A DNA stretch of 64,000 nt from Flaveria trinervia (Eukaryota; Streptophyta; Magnoliopsida; Asterales; Asteraceae), in NCBI GenBank assembly GCA_025506515.1, contig CM046452.1, positions 69,205,665-69,269,664 of the forward strand, given 5' to 3'. A program made the position numbers and the translations under genes. Under the pieces are notes generated by a model. The model saw only the letters and a list, made by a program, of their open reading frames with translations, was not told the DNA's origin and searched no databases. Shown in pieces: positions 1-12,284 of the stretch (its first letter is position 1; each line of letters starts with the position of its first letter).

Positions 1-518
1 AATTTAGATTTCGTCATTCAAAGATAGAGTACAATACCTGTTGCCATCTTGAGGACATCTGATCCCATGAAGATGTCTTTGGAGCAAGACAGACATTCAC
101 CATGTGGAAGATAAGTCTTTCAGCATCATGGAAGTGCTTTTTGAGAATGGTTGTAGCACTTAAGTATCCTTCATACCCATTGTTGATGAAAGACATATCA
201 ATGGTGCCTTTCGGTATTCTATAATACAGGTGGCATCATGCAAATTTAGGGTTTTGTGAATGATGTCAGGGGTGATTACCACCTGTTTATGGTTAACCAA
301 CACTGGAGAGTGATTTGGCTATCATTTTCACCAGTTGTGACAGAGACGTTGGTCCAGAATTGGTGTAAGGAATCGGGTATATGGTAGGATTCAAAAGAAA
401 TACGGTTCGGCATTGGGAATCCACCATAAGATCGATGGCATTATCAAATTGTTCCAGAAGGCCGATTTCGAGAGGTAGGCAACACAGTTGTGTCTAGGTT
501 GAGTTTCATGGTCGCCAT
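1..518 (-). pseudogene. Sirevirus extra 3' ORF (historically 'env-like'), N-terminal part, broken
   Basis: A start codon at 518-516 opens MATMKLNLD, followed by frame changes. Recognisable blocks are NPTIYPDSLHQFWTNVSV, VVITPDIIHKTLNLHDA, and NGYEGYLSATTILKKHF with SSWDQMSS between 196 and 14. These match the recurring architecture of the protein after RNase H in Sireviruses: a 'NPTIY...FW' block, an 'I...L.L.D' block and an 'MGYEG...KTF.K..F...W' block. C4 carries the homologous protein around 51090-51750. Its function is unknown; an envelope role was proposed historically, but I see no signal peptide or membrane segment in this part. At least two frameshifts make it a pseudogene. Confidence 0.7.
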
Positions 519-593
519 TGTTGAGAGAGAAAAGGATAGAAAACGGCTAATGAAACGTTCGGCTATAAGTGCATGTATTTATAGGTTAAGAAA

Positions 594-1140
594 ATGCTGA
601 AGAAAACGACTGAAAGTGTTGGTGTGGTCAGCAGTTGTATGAAAACAACTGAAGACTCGGTTTTAACTATCAGACATTTGAAAACAACTGAAGACTTGGT
701 TTTAGTCATCAGTAGTTATGAAACTACTAAAAACCTTGGTTTTGTCTTCAGGTATAGAAAACAACTGAGAACTTGGTGTTAGTCATCAGTAGTTGTGAAA
801 CTACTGAAGACATGGTTTTGTCATCAGTCATTTAGGTGAAACACAGTTTTTGTGAAACGACTGAAGAGAAAATTCTCATCAGTAGTTTTCGTCAATTCTT
901 AGCTTTTCAGCTGTTTCATACTCTCCTCAACACTTACTCATCAGACTTTTTAGCTATTTTCAGTTGTTTCATAGGACATCAGTACTTATTTGTTTTTACG
1001 GACATCAGTAGTTATAACTACATCAGTAGTTTGTAACTGCATCAGTTTCTTTTAATAGAATCAGTACATATTTGTGACATGTTTACTAATGGTCATTAGT
1101 ACTTGTTTACTAAGATCATCAGTAGTTGTCACTTATTCTA
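594..1140. repeat. CTGAAG-word repeat spacer between RNase H and 3' ORF of C1
   Basis: Imperfect repeats of units such as AAAACAACTGAAGACT and CATCAGTAGTT fill this spacer. The same CTGAAG/CTTCAG words are dense in the element's own LTR (about 7780-8240) and recur at about 4990-5300. The small open frames here are by-products of the repeat. Sirevirus spacers upstream of the 3' LTR are known to be repetitive and rich in polypurine tracts. Confidence 0.6.
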
Positions 1141-1149
1141 GCTACAGCA

Positions 1150-2848
1150 TACCAAGCCTTAACACAGATTTTGGAAAGTTGAACTATCCAAAGACTTAGT
1201 AAATATATCTGCAAGCTTATCAGCACTTGGCACAAACTTTGGATCAATCAGACCTTTTTCAAAACAATCCCTAATAAAATGGTGTCTGATCTCTATATGT
1301 TTGGTCCTAGAATGCTGGACTGGATTCTTGACAATACACAGAGCTAAAGCACTAATAATGGAGTCTTAGTCTCTGTAATGCCATAATCCAGTAATTGGTT
1401 CTGAAGCCAGAGTACCTGAGATGTACAACTTGCAGCAGCAATGTACTCTGCTTCAGCAGTGGATGTAGCAACAATGTTTTTTTCTTACTCTGCCAAGAAA
1501 TCAAACAGTTGCCTAGGATTGACATCCACCAGAAGTTGACTTTCTGGTTAACTTACACCCTGCATAGTCACTATCAAAAAAGCAACTAATTTGCAAGAGT
1601 ATCCAGTGGAATACCAAAGACCTAGAGATTGTGTACCTTGCAGATATCTAAAGATCCTCTTGACTGCAATCAATTGAGACTCTTTAGGAGCAGCCTGAAA
1701 TCTAGCAAAACACACAGTTGCAAACATAATATCTACTCTAGAAGCTGTTAAGTACATCAAGGACCCAATCATACGTGTAAAGTGTTTCATCAACTGCTTT
1801 ACCTTTCTGATCTACATCCAGTTGTGTGGTGTTGCACATGGAGTAGAACAGGCTTACAGTTTTGTAAATCAAACTTATTCAAAAGATTTTTTGTATATTT
1901 TGACTGATGAATGAAGGTTCCATCAGCCTTTTGTTTGATTTGCAAGCCTAGAAAGAACTGTAATTCTCCCATTGCACTCATTTCAAACTTTTGTTTCATT
2001 AAACTTGTAAAATCATCACACAACTGGGGATCAGAGGATGCAAAAATTATGTCATCAACATAAATTTGAACAAGTAGTTTATGCTGATCCACTTTCTTAA
2101 CAAACAAAGTTTTATCTATGGAGCCTCTAGTGAAATTATTTTGAAGAAGAAAATTTGAAAGTGTTTCATACCAGGCTCTAGGAGCTTGCTTCAACCATAA
2201 AGAGCCTTATCAAGTTTATACACCCAATCAGGATGTTTATTACCTCAAAACCTGGTGGTTGACACACATAAACCTCTTTTTTATTTTTCCATATAAAAAG
2301 CATTTTTGACATCCATTTGAAAAACTTTAAGATTGTGGAATGCAACATAGGCTAAGAACAATCTAATTGCTTCCAGTCTGGCTACAGGGGCAAAGGTTTC
2401 ATCATAATCAATACCTTCTTCTTGTGAAAACCTTGTACAACCATCTAGCCTTGTTCTTGACAATAAGCCCATTTTCATCAGCTTTATTCCTAAATAGCCA
2501 CTTAGTGCCTATTGCACACTTACCTGGGGGTAGAGGAAGTAGCTCAAGCTGCATGGCTTCAACCCATCCATTGTCTCTGAAAGCAACATGATAGTTCTTT
2601 AGCTCTAACTGACTGATGAAGAGAGCATAGAAGCAGAAGTTGGACAATTGACTTCTGGTTGAGACACCAGCATTGATATCACCAATGATTTGAGATATGG
2701 GGTGATTCTTCAGCTCTTGGTACACTATAAGATCAGTGTAAGTGTTTATAGCAGGTTCAGCAGCACAGATATGTTGATCCAGACTCTGGAAACCAAGTAT
2801 GAGATGGCAATTCAAATGATGTAGAGGAGTCAGAAATCTCATCAGCAT
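1150..2848 (-). pseudogene. C1 pol: reverse transcriptase and RNase H, broken
   Basis: The RT starts near 2700 with the block 'WVEAMQLELL...GTKWLFRNK' (2590-2450), continues with 'DYDETFAPVARLEAIRLFLAY' followed by 'KVFQMDVKNAF' (2430-2290), then 'APRAWYETLSNFL', the catalytic YVDDIIFASSD motif near 2060-2030, and 'MGELQFFLGLQI'. RNase H follows with 'MIGSLMYLTASRVDIMFA', 'RIFRYLQGT' and, near 1290-1200, the 'RTKHIEIRHHFIRD' block and its C-terminal end. Frames change at about 2410, 2280, 2195 and 1795 and stops are present, so no continuous product is possible. The order IN-RT-RH is diagnostic of Copia. Confidence 0.9.
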
Positions 2849-2872
2849 TTGTTGTGGATGGAGTTGCTAAAG

Positions 2873-3760
2873 CTACAGGAACATCAAGTTTAGTGGACTT
2901 AGGCAGTTGATCACTAAACTTGAAAAGGTGAGTACTGATATCATCATCATCTTCAGTACCACCAGGTGGAAGACTTGCTGTAGAGATGATCTATTCACAT
3001 GATCTGCAACAGCTGGAGTTTGATAAGGAACATATTGCAGTATATCCAGATCAAACAACTCCACAGGGTTTTGTGGAATTTTATCCTTAGGAGATTCATT
3101 GAACTTCACATGCAAGGTTTCTTCAACTATCTTTGTTCTGCAGTTGAAGACTCTGTAAGCCTTGCATATGGATGAATATCCTACAAAATACCCTACATCC
3201 ACCTTAGGATCAAATTTGTGGAGTTGATCCTTTGTGTTGAGAATGAAACAAGGACACCCAAATGCTTTGAAGAATGAAATTAGAGGAGCCAAATGATGTA
3301 GAACTTCATATGGAGTCTTCATCAACCTCTGATTACTAAAACTCTGTTCTGCACATAGCAAGCTGTGTTGACAGCTTCAGCCCAAAAGGTCAATGGCAAA
3401 CCTAGTCAGCCAAATGGACCTTGCAGCTTCAATTATGGTCCTGTTCTTTCTCTCCATTACTCCATTTTGTTCTGGAGTCCTTGGGATGCTAAACTGCTTC
3501 TTGATTCCCTTTGAGAGATAAAAATCATCAAGTGCATGGTTTCTGAATTCTGTTCCATTATCACTCCTTATACACTTGACTGATAGGGAATACTGCTTCT
3601 CAACATACAACACAAAGTTTATAATCGTCTGAGCAACCTCATCCTTTGAATGCAAGAAAAAAGTCCATACAAATCTGGAGTAATCATCCACAATTACCAG
3701 ACAGTATTTCTTCTTTGCCATGCTCATCACTCTCACAGGACCAAGAGATCCATGTGCCGT
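2873..3760 (-). pseudogene. C1 integrase core and C-terminal region, broken
   Basis: The catalytic core is visible as 'YCLVIVDDYSRFVWTFFL' (first Asp near 3690), 'IRSDNGTEFRNH' (second Asp near 3560) and 'PEQNGVMERKNRTIIEAAR' (Glu near 3440). Downstream, in a shifted frame, come 'KTPYEVLHHLAPLISFFKAFGCPCF' and 'DVGYFVGYS...YRVFNCRT', the usual end of a Copia integrase. A frame break near 3365 separates the two parts. This enzyme joined the cDNA ends to chromosomal DNA; in this copy it cannot be made intact. Confidence 0.88.
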
Positions 3761-3789
3761 AACTGCAAGTAGGCAGTGGACTTAGGTTC

Positions 3790-4370
3790 TTCAATAGGAG
3801 GGAATGAGACTTTGTGATGTTTTCCTTTCAAACAAGCAGTGCAGTTTCATCACAGTGGAACTCCTTATTGGTAGACCTCTCACTAAACTATTGTGGATCA
3901 GCTGATTCATGTTTTTGAGATTTACATGACCCAGCCTTCTGTGCCACAGTTTAGATTCCTGAGGTGAGGCTTTGGAGAACAAGCAAGGATGACCCTTCAA
4001 ATCATCTTCTTTGACAATCCAGGGCATATACTCTTCCAATCCTGTTGGCCTTCAGGAGAGTATGTTCATCCAATACCTTGTCAATCAGCCTTAGAACTTG
4101 GGGAAGACAGAATCCTACAGTTCTGGCTGTGAAAAGTGCAACATGCCCTTTATCACACATCTGACTGACACTCAGTAGATTATACTTGAGATTCTCCACA
4201 TGGTTAACATCATCAAATCTGATATTTCCATTAGACACAAATCCTTTCCCGATGATGTAACCCTTAGCATCATTTCCAAAGAAACAAATCCCTTCTTTCT
4301 TGAGAGTAGTTATTAAGAAGAGAGCTGCTCCCTGTCATATGCATAGATCCTTCACTGTCTACATACCAGA
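3790..4370 (-). pseudogene. C1 protease active-site block and GAG-pre-integrase zinc finger
   Basis: Near 4360-4330 the minus strand reads VDSEGSMHMTG, equivalent to the Copia aspartic protease motif D-S-G-C-S-x-H-M-T-G, with the Gly after Ser replaced. It is followed by 'VENLKYNLLSVSQMCDKG' (4205-4145), then the GAG-pre-integrase HHCC finger: 'LWHRRLGHVNLKNMNQL' (about 3950-3900) with the later cysteine near 3840. Frames change near 4240 and 4020. The altered active site and the stops indicate a dead copy. Confidence 0.8.
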
Positions 4371-4399
4371 TGCTCCTTTGGCATGCTGAAGACCCTGCA

Positions 4400-5600
4400 T
4401 TCATCACAAGGACTAGTTAGGTTTTGAGACCCAAACCTTTGGGTTTGGGTCTGTTTTCATCAACATATTTAACCATAACTTGTTTCTCATGATTGACAGC
4501 TGATGAAGGTGGAGATGGTGCTAAAATGGATTCCTTGGATTTGGGCATGGAATACCTTTTCAGTGGTTTGATCATGGTGCATCTAGTTGGTAACTCCCCC
4601 AACAAATGCTGAACCATCATAACAAGTTGTGTCTGATTTATAGCTAAAGCTTTAAGCTCTTGTGACACATCGTACTTGTTTTGATGAGTTCTGTGACCCA
4701 CCATTTCCTCCTTGAAATTCACAGACTTAGTCTGATTTTTATCATGAGGAACACTATCAGTGTTTTATGATAAACCCCTGTCCTTCTTTTTGGATTTGGG
4801 TGAAGCCTTAGGTTTATCACATTGGGATGACTGTGGTACAAACTTGGTCTCAAACTCATTTTTTATTTTATCCATCTAAATTAATGAGCTTATCTTTGTT
4901 GAGTTTGGAACCTTTTTGTACCAACATTCATCAGAAAGATGATTGAATTTACCACATATGTCACATGGCTTATTCTTCATCTTGGATTGATCAACTGCTG
5001 AAGTGGAAACTACTGAAGGTATGATCTTCAGTACTTTCCTCCTTCCGTACTTGTGTTAAGTACAAAAGGATCTGTAACAACTAAAGACTTTTCTTCAGCT
5101 GTTCTCTATCCGTCCTGAAGACTGTATGATAGATTCCTCAGCAGTTGTTAATCCTTTTATTTCAGTTGATTTGAAATGCTTTTAGATGTTGTGACTTGCC
5201 CTTCAGTACATGAGGTACTTTGAGGACAACATCTGAAGTACTCAGCTTCATGTGCTTATTAGTAGTTAACCCATCAAGCAATTGATTTGCTGAGGTATCA
5301 ACACTGATTTCATCTTCTGATCTTGGGTGATCACTTGAGGATGATACACATGATGATGTGGTTTGGAAATTACTTTCACCTTCAGATTTACTATTGATTT
5401 TGGAGTAAAATCTATAGGTGGTGCAATATGATTGTCACCTATTCAAACTTCACATTTGAAGCAATTGCTTGCTGAGAAGCATTTCAAATCCCTTGCAGGA
5501 TGATACCCAGCGGTCACACTCAACTTGAGTAGCGCTGCAAGTGTTTCTTTGAGATCTCTGTGGTTCTCAAGAATGACCTCTAGCTTAGCCTTTTCATCAT
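4400..5600 (-). pseudogene. C1 linker between gag and protease with a second zinc knuckle
   Basis: This stretch is mostly degraded coding sequence. On the minus strand near 4962-4921 a CCHC knuckle reads CDICGKFNHLSDEC, a second nucleic-acid-binding finger beyond the one in gag. A basic segment at 4722-4417 ends in 'RPKPKGLGLKT' just before the protease. Between about 4990 and 5300 the sequence is again rich in CTGAAG/CTTCAG words. Position between gag and protease supports assignment to the gag-pol polyprotein; several stops interrupt it. Confidence 0.6.
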
Positions 5601-7290
5601 TTAATTGGCATTTAAGCTTATAAATCTCATCATCTTTTCTTTAAGGACAGACTCATACTCAGCTTTTCTTTTGGAAAGGGTTTGCTCAAGCTCAAGATTT
5701 TGATTTATTAAAGCTATATTTGCCTCTCTAATAGAGATAAATGCAGCTATGCAAGATTTCAGAACATAACTTGGCCTTAGCCTCAGAGGATACCGGGTTA
5801 CCTGTGATGAAGATGCATTGGAGCATGAACCCTCAGTAGATTCCAGGGCCATGAGAGCAAGATTCCCAAAAGGATGTTCACCACCATGTTGACAATCACT
5901 AGCAAATAATTGCTCATTACCAGAAAGATCATCTGGTAGACTGCTCAGTCAACAGCACCAGGGTGAAGAAGTTGTGATGAGGTTGTGATTGAGATGATTG
6001 AGATGGTTGAGGCTCAGGTAAGGCTTGAGATTGTTGTGCAATAGGAACTTGAACTTGATTTGGCTGTGGCGTGTAATAGCAGGGATATGGATATGGCATT
6101 GGACCCTGAGGGACAAAATATGCAGGAGATATAGGTTGTGAGTGATGACCAGATTTAGCAGGATGTTGCCCTCTTTGTGAACTATTGCTTGGAAAGTCAT
6201 AAAGGGTGCAGAGGAGTTAGATCCAGTTGATCTACACTCTCTTGCAAAGTGCCCAAGCCTATGGCATTTGTGACACCTCAACTTACTCTGTCAAAACCAA
6301 CTTTGGTTTGCTAGTGAGTCCTGGAAATTTCCTACCAGTTCTCTTGTAGAACTTTTGAGATCTAATATTAATCAAGGCCATTTGCTTAGAATATCCATCT
6401 CTTCTAAGTCATCATCAGCAATACCTTTCAAATCATCCATAATGAAGCACAATTGTCACTATACAGCCTGAGAATATCAACACTAACAAATGCATGATCG
6501 AACTGTTTGAAGAGAAATCTATATGTCATCATAATTGCTTTAGGATGTAGCATATTCTGACTCATGACCACCAAGGCAGTGTTCCCTAGTACAAAGTCAT
6601 CAGTAAGCTTTCCTGATGATGCCAGTTTCCTTTTCTGCTCTGTCTCTCTTTCAAATGTAAGCAGTTTCCCATGGAGTTGGGTAAGAGAGGCTATCCAGAT
6701 TTGCACTGGAGCGTAGGACAATGGTATATGATCCCATCTCTCAGGCAGTGATCTGAGGAATCTGTTGTTCATCTGGCTATTAGTGTATTCATGTTTGACC
6801 ATTTTCAGCTTAGAGATCAAACAGGAAAAACACTCAAACTATTGAGTCAGTGTCTCACCCTTCCTATGAGAGAATGTCTCATATTGTTGGGCAAGGATTT
6901 CTCTGTTGTTTGCTAAGACCTCATCTGTTCCACCAAATTGTTCTTTCAATGCATTTAGAGGTCATGAGCAGTTTCATGATGCATAAGCCCATAATAGATT
7001 TCATCCGGCAGTGCCATGGCCAGAATTCCATGTGCTTTAGCATCTATCTCAAATAGTTTTCGATCCTCATCTGAGTATTGTTCCTTCTTCTTCGGAATCA
7101 TTTGGTTGGTTTCCGGATTGTTCACTATAGGCTTGTGTGGACCATGTACCACAGATGTCTAACAACCTGAACTGTTAACAGACAGGTGATGGAGCATTCT
7201 TTGTTGCCATATGTTATACTCAGTTCTAACCAACATCGGAGGCTTGGTTGAGGAACCAGTATTGTGAGGGTCATTAGAAGAAGTAGTCAT
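5601..7290 (-). pseudogene. C1 gag (UBN2-type capsid with CCHC zinc knuckle), broken
   Basis: The likely start is the ATG at 7290-7288, opening MTTSSNDPHNTGSS, then 'VRTEYNIWQQRMLHHL', the typical N-terminal block of Copia gag. It continues with 'SDEDRKLFEIDAKAHGIL', 'MALPDEIYYGLMHHETAHDL' and, after frame changes, 'TNSQMNNRFLRSLPERWDHI' (about 6780-6710). The zinc knuckle CHKCHRLGHFAREC lies at about 6275-6234. A hydrophilic coiled-coil-like stretch 'IALINQNLELEQTLSKRKAEYES' follows at 5730-5660. The product would package the retroelement RNA into virus-like particles. Stops and frameshifts near 7160, 6820 and 6430 break it. Confidence 0.85.
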
Positions 7291-7503
7291 TCTTAGATTC
7301 AATCAAATTCAATTAAGTTTTAACCGATTTAGTGCAAAACACAACAAACTCAATACGAACCAAGAGAAATCTCAAAGCAAATACCGAAAGCAGCAGAAAT
7401 TCAATCTCTATAACCAATTCTTGCAAATATACTAATTTGATCAAACTTAGATATCGAAATAGTAGTTTCAATGATCATTGTTAGATAGATCAATGATTAA
7501 CTA

Positions 7504-7515
7504 GCTCTGATACCA
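7504..7515 (-). other. C1 primer binding site for initiator Met-tRNA
   Basis: The minus strand reads TGGTATCAGAGC two bases after the LTR end. This complements the 3' end of plant initiator methionine tRNA and primes minus-strand cDNA synthesis. It fixes the 5' LTR boundary at 7518 and the element's orientation. Confidence 0.92.
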
Positions 7516-7517
7516 TT

Positions 7518-8312
7518 TGTTAGGATCAGTGATCTAAGTTTGATCAATTAGAGTAGATTGCAGTGGAAATTCGAACAATGAATTAGAGAATTTAGCAAGA
7601 ACTCAATTGGTATTCAATAGAAAAGCACACAGTTATAGAGAGAGAGAATTCTTCAAAAGGAATATTTCATTCAAATACTTTCGTGGTGGCTGAATGTCAC
7701 ACGTTACAACTAGGTCAACATTCCTTATATAAGGAATGTGACGTCTGCTGATGTCACTTAATAGTGACATCTAACAGATTTATACAAACAACTGAAACTA
7801 TGCAAACTACTGAGAATGTTCTCAACAACTGATCACATCTCAGAGAATGCTAAGTATAAAAAACATAAAACTACTAAACTAAAACTACTGAAACTATAAA
7901 CTACTGAAAAACTAAATTACAAGTACTGAAAAGGAAAACCACCACAACTACTGAAGTTACTAACTTCAGCTGTTGTGACAACTACTGATCACTCTGGTCT
8001 TCAGTCTTTGTCTTCAGTCTTTGTTTTCAGACTTTTACTTCAGACGTTGTCTTCAGCTGATAGCTTTAGACTTTGTCTTCAGTACTTCACTTTCATACTT
8101 TGTCTTCAGTACTTTACTTTCAGACTTTGTCTTCAGTACTTACTTTCAGACTTTGTTTTCAGCAGAAATCTTCAGATCTTGTCTTCAGACTTTGTCTTCA
8201 GACCTTGTAATCAGCTGATGTCTTCAGCTGTTGTGATCTTCTTCAGCAGTTGTAATGTCTGTGGGACTTAGAGGTTTTTCTGATCAGGCTCATTGGTTCT
8301 TTTGGTCCAACA
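7518..8312 (-). repeat. C1 5' LTR (795 bp)
   Basis: Starts TGTTGGACCAAAAG at 8312 and ends GATCCTAACA at 7518 on the minus strand, with the terminal TG...CA and short inverted ends TGTT/AACA. A run of CTTCAG/CTGAAG words spans about 7780-8240. The primer binding site lies immediately inside. The matching 3' LTR would be left of position 1. The two overlapping plus-strand open frames near 7975-8271 are produced by the repeat and are not genes. Confidence 0.88.
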
Positions 8313-8410
8313 CTATCACAACAGCACTCTTCTCACCCTTAACCAAAGAGTTTCCCCATCTATTAGAGGAATGCGAATGATCTTCTCATGACAAATCACT
8401 TCTTCTTGCC
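8313..8410 (-). pseudogene. Fragment of Ty3/Gypsy protease-to-RT linker
   Basis: Reading leftwards from 8410 the frame gives 'EEVICHEKIIRIPLIDGETL', the conserved block just downstream of the Gypsy protease ('VVGMDWL...VCHEK..RIPL'). G1, on the other strand, stops at 'FDVVVGM' (22562), exactly where this fragment resumes. The fragment is therefore probably the continuation of G1, separated from it by an inversion. C1 is inserted at its left end. Confidence 0.6.
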
Positions 8411-8473
8411 TCTCAATAAAGTAGTATCAAGGTGTCATAATTCATTGATGCTTGTATCAGCTAGTTTGCCTTC
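8411..8473 (-). pseudogene. Small DUF241 gene fragment (middle part)
   Basis: Reading leftwards from 8473: EGKLADTSINEL, a stop, then HLDTTLLR. The DUF241 gene at 31742-32658 has EGKLTDASISDFQRLDSALL at the matching place. The homology ends where the Gypsy fragment begins, and the next part of a DUF241 gene resumes at 22572. At about 20 codons this is short, but it sits next to flank shared with the other copy, which supports the call. Confidence 0.5.
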
Positions 8474-8700
8474 AAAACTTGTGTGAATTAATTTTAATTT
8501 TATAGTATATTAAAATACTTCGCTCGTGTACTTTATAAATAAAGATAAACATCATGTATAGATGACTAATTTGTAGCCAATTTGCTCCTGAATATTTTCT
8601 TACAAACAAATATTAATGCAGGTAACCAAAGTAATATTAATTATTAAAAACTCAATTTTCGCTAATACATTATACAAGATATATACATCCGACGAACAAA
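8474..8700 (-). repeat. Duplicated DUF241-locus flank, inverted copy of about 30980-31205
   Basis: The reverse complement closely follows the plus strand at 30980-31205, including TATATCTTGTATAATG, the segment GTATTAGCGAAAATTGAG, and TTGGTTA-CTGCATTAAT. It contains the 8-bp target duplication CGAACAAA (8693-8700) of the T1 element next to it. No coding potential is seen. The first bases (8474-8489) are an inverted exact match of 22572-22587. Confidence 0.75.
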
Positions 8701-9052
8701 CAGGGACGACCCTAAGGGGGACTGGGTGCGCGACCGCCATGGCACGATTTCCTTAGGGCCCGGATTTTTTTAAATTAAGTAATATTATATGTATGATTTT
8801 TATTTAAATAATAAAACTATAATCTATTAATTAATCCATTTAGAAAACAATAACATTATGATTATTTTAGCCCAATAAACTTGATATAATAGGTCATTAA
8901 TATTTAATAATTTTGCCAATAAAATATTAACAGAGTATCAATAATAACTATTGAAAGCAATATATTAAAGAACATGAATTATAAATAGTTGACCAAAAAC
9001 TTTGCTTCAAAAATATTATGAGAGCCACAAGATTAGCTTAAATAAGTAAGTT
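8701..9052 (-). mobile_element. T1: short hAT-like non-autonomous element, truncated copy
   Basis: Starts CAGGGACGACCCTAAG and matches, inverted, the right two thirds of the complete T1 at 30431-30979. The same target site (CGAACAAA, the complement of TTTGTTCG) flanks both, so they are one insertion copied by duplication of the locus. The copy is cut at 9052 by the G1 LTR. There is no coding sequence. Confidence 0.65.
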
Positions 9053-11543
9053 TATAACATCCGGTAATTTTCGTTACCAAACTCCGTTAGTTCTGTTAGG
9101 TCTTGCATACATGTGTCGTGAGCACACACTAGTTGTCGTTGAACGTTGGTGACTTAATATTAATAATCTATGATAAACAATAATAATGTAATTAATAATG
9201 TTGATTATTAGTTCGATTATGTGGTTCATGATTTTATAGAATTTTATATGTTATTTTATAAAATTTACGCGATAACGTGACAACGTGTTATATATATATA
9301 TATTCTATGTGTTATGTGAGTTGTGGTAAATGTTTAGGATTATTATTGTTGGTTAATAATACTTATAAATTGTAGTCTAGATTATTTAAAAAGTGTTTAA
9401 AAGATTGATTTTTACAAATAAAAATCAAGGGGTTATTTCGTAATTGTTATTAAACATAAAACTTAACAAAATTAGAACCCTAATCCCATCCCAAACCCCC
9501 CATTGCGGCTGAAGCATTCCCAAGCACCCCTCTCATTCGATTTTGATCAAAAACAACAAAATACAAACGATTTGGTTAGTTCGAAGTGCTACAGGTGGTT
9601 TGCAAGTTCAATTGTTGAGTTATACGCATCTAAAGGTTAGTTTTGATTGGTTGTTCATAGTTTTTGATGAAGATGAACCCTAATCCACAAAATTTTGATG
9701 AAATCTGAAATTGATAATTGTTAGATGATTATATGATGTTAGTTAGGTTGTATGAATGTTGAATGATGTTGATTATGCAAGAAATCTAGGGTTGATCATC
9801 TAGTTCATACTTGCCATAAAAGGAAACTTTTTATTAGGAAATCCATGAAATTGTGATGTTGATCATGACTTACTAAAAGTAGAAACTTTTGTGTATGATG
9901 TTTGGGAATTTGTATGTTTTGGAGATGATTAACATGTTAGAATGAATGTTATGAACTTGGGTATAATATTGAAGAAATTATCATTGGATTGGATGCTAGA
10001 ACACTTTTGGGTGTTACTTTCCCAAAGGGAAACTTTATTTTTGTAGAAATTTGGATGAGATGATTTTGGGCATGCTTATGATGTTAGGATCATGTTAGAA
10101 TGATTGTGGATGATGTAGCTATGTTAGAATGTGTAATTGAGTTGTATGGATGCTTGGTTGATCATATATGAAGTATAGACTTTGATGATCATACATGATG
10201 ATGAATTATGGTTAGTGATTAGGTGATCATGTTTGGGATTGAAACTAATAGTCCATGTGTATGTTGGCTGGAATGAACTAAATGAATGAATGTGATCATG
10301 ATTGTCATACACACGTGCGAATCTGAGGCCCCTACTTATTAGGATGGCAGGGTTTAGGATGTGAAGTCGTGAGTGGTTTCACATGGCATGTTGTGCATGA
10401 TTAGTCTCCGCGTATGAATATGTGTTGTGATGTATTTATATATATATTAAGCATAATGATTGTTGAGATTTGCATAAGTGTATGATGATCTAATGTGGCT
10501 TGATGACTTGTAGAACCTAGGTTGATAAGGTGATAAGCATGGATAAATTGCATGACACTCTTGTATGTAAGTGATCATATATGATTAAACTATATTTAAA
10601 CTAATATGTCACCAACTGGTCAAACGAGTCAACTAGGTTAATCTAGGATTATTGAGTTTCTATGGGTACACGTACTTATGTACTTTTGTGTTCTAGGTAA
10701 CCTTTGAAGGGTTGTCTTTGCATCTATCACGATTCTTTTTATTCACTATCATTACACACCAGGTGAGTTCATGCCCCTTATTTTATAAAACTTCTACTAG
10801 GGGAGGTAGTATACTCAAACTCAAATGCTATTTTATTATTATTATAAGTTGTGTATGTGTTAACATAGTGCTTAATACCATGGAAAGTCCTCACACTTTC
10901 GGATCATTAATAATGGTAACTAGTGGGGAATCTTAGGTAGTACTACTAGGTCTGACGAGCCCCACCCATGAGACTGGAGGTCAAGCGGGTAAATTTTGTC
11001 CTATACAAAACATTCATCATGACCTGGTAAGTCGTGACGGGAGGCAACAAACGAAACACAGTCAGCTTCGATCGTGAAATCACTATTGTTAATAGATGTG
11101 AATATAGACCAGCTATCAATTTAAATGCACTTCTTATGCTATACAATTGATAATATTGATGTTAAACGTAAACTCTTGAATTCACCAACCGTTGTGTTGA
11201 CATTTTAGTATGCTATTCTTAGGTCGTTAACTTCGCTTGCCGTTAGGAGCACTGCACGGGTTCATCATGCATTCTAAGACTCTATCTTAAAGACATCTTT
11301 GTTGGTTTTTATTTATTAATGTTTAATCATTTGGGTTGGTGCGTGTTTTGCCATAGTATGCATTTATATACTTTGGGTTTCTTTACTTACAAAACGCTTC
11401 CGCATGGTTTTAAAGTTTGAACTTTGGTTGGTTTTATCTTAAATGTGGCATATAGAGTCGTTCTGAGTAACTATTGATTGTGATCCTGGTTTGTTCACAC
11501 GCCTCGCGGTAAAACTCTGCACGTGGATTTTGAGGGTGTGACA
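9053..11543 (+). repeat. G1 5' LTR (about 2.49 kb)
   Basis: Begins TATAACATCCGGTAATTTTC, with the usual TG altered to TA, and ends GAGGGTGTGACA directly before the primer binding site. No reading frame of note lies within. Only one LTR copy is present in the window, so the outer boundary rests on the start motif and on where T1 homology stops. Confidence 0.75.
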
Positions 11544-11545
11544 GA

Positions 11546-11559
11546 TTGGTATCAGAGCC
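11546..11559 (+). other. G1 primer binding site (Met-tRNA)
   Basis: TTGGTATCAGAGCC lies two bases inside the LTR end at 11543 and complements the 3' end of initiator methionine tRNA, fixing the plus-strand orientation of G1. Confidence 0.85.
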
Positions 11560-12284
11560 ATTGGTTATAGGGAACTAGGTTGCATACACACTAGTCTATA
11601 ACCGCACATAATTAGTTAGTTACTTCTGACTTACCTTTTGTAAGGCCCTGTTCCGGGACGCTTATAGCTGGTGGTTCATCGCACATAAAATATTAGAAAA
11701 TATACATTAATTTTGTAGAGGAATTTAAAACTTTTATTTATGACTAAAACATGTCATTTACAACATTAATTTTCATCTCAAAATACATGACATGTCAAAA
11801 TACGGATGCCGGCCTAAAAATGCTCCCAGTAGCTTATGCATCTATGCCTGCAACTCCTCAGCATCAATATATACCTGCCAACTATCATGCATACAAAAGT
11901 CAGCGACGCTGAGTGAGTTCTAGTTTTATAATAAAATATTTTTCTCTGTAAAAACCATTCTTTACTTTATTTCAAAACATACTATACTTTACATCATTCG
12001 TGATCATGCATCATACGTACATACAGATAATATCATTATTATCTTCATCATTACGTTCATTAACTTGTTCATTCAACGTATTACATTATTGTTCACTTCT
12101 CTTTCTAGATCCGGTCAGACTTTACCCTCTTCGTGGCACTTAGCCACGATTACTAAGGTCGAATGACTTGGACCCTGTTCAGTACATTATTACGATAATT
12201 CATTTACGTCTATACATACGTTCGTTCTTTCATACATTATCTTTTGTTCATTTCTCTTTATTACTCGAATCTTGTCTCTTGCAA

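Larger units (their letters stand above)
1..8312 (-). mobile_element. Ty1/Copia Sirevirus-type LTR retrotransposon C1 (3' end outside window)
   Basis: Read on the minus strand the order is 5' LTR (8312-7518), Met-tRNA primer site, gag, protease, GAG-pre-integrase, integrase, RT, RNase H, a repeat-rich spacer and then an extra 3' ORF that runs off the window. Integrase before RT defines Copia, and the additional ORF after RNase H defines Sirevirus. All protein domains are recognisable but interrupted by stops and frameshifts, so this copy is not autonomous. It is inserted into a Gypsy protease fragment at 8313-8410. The 3' LTR and therefore the target duplication cannot be checked here. Confidence 0.9.
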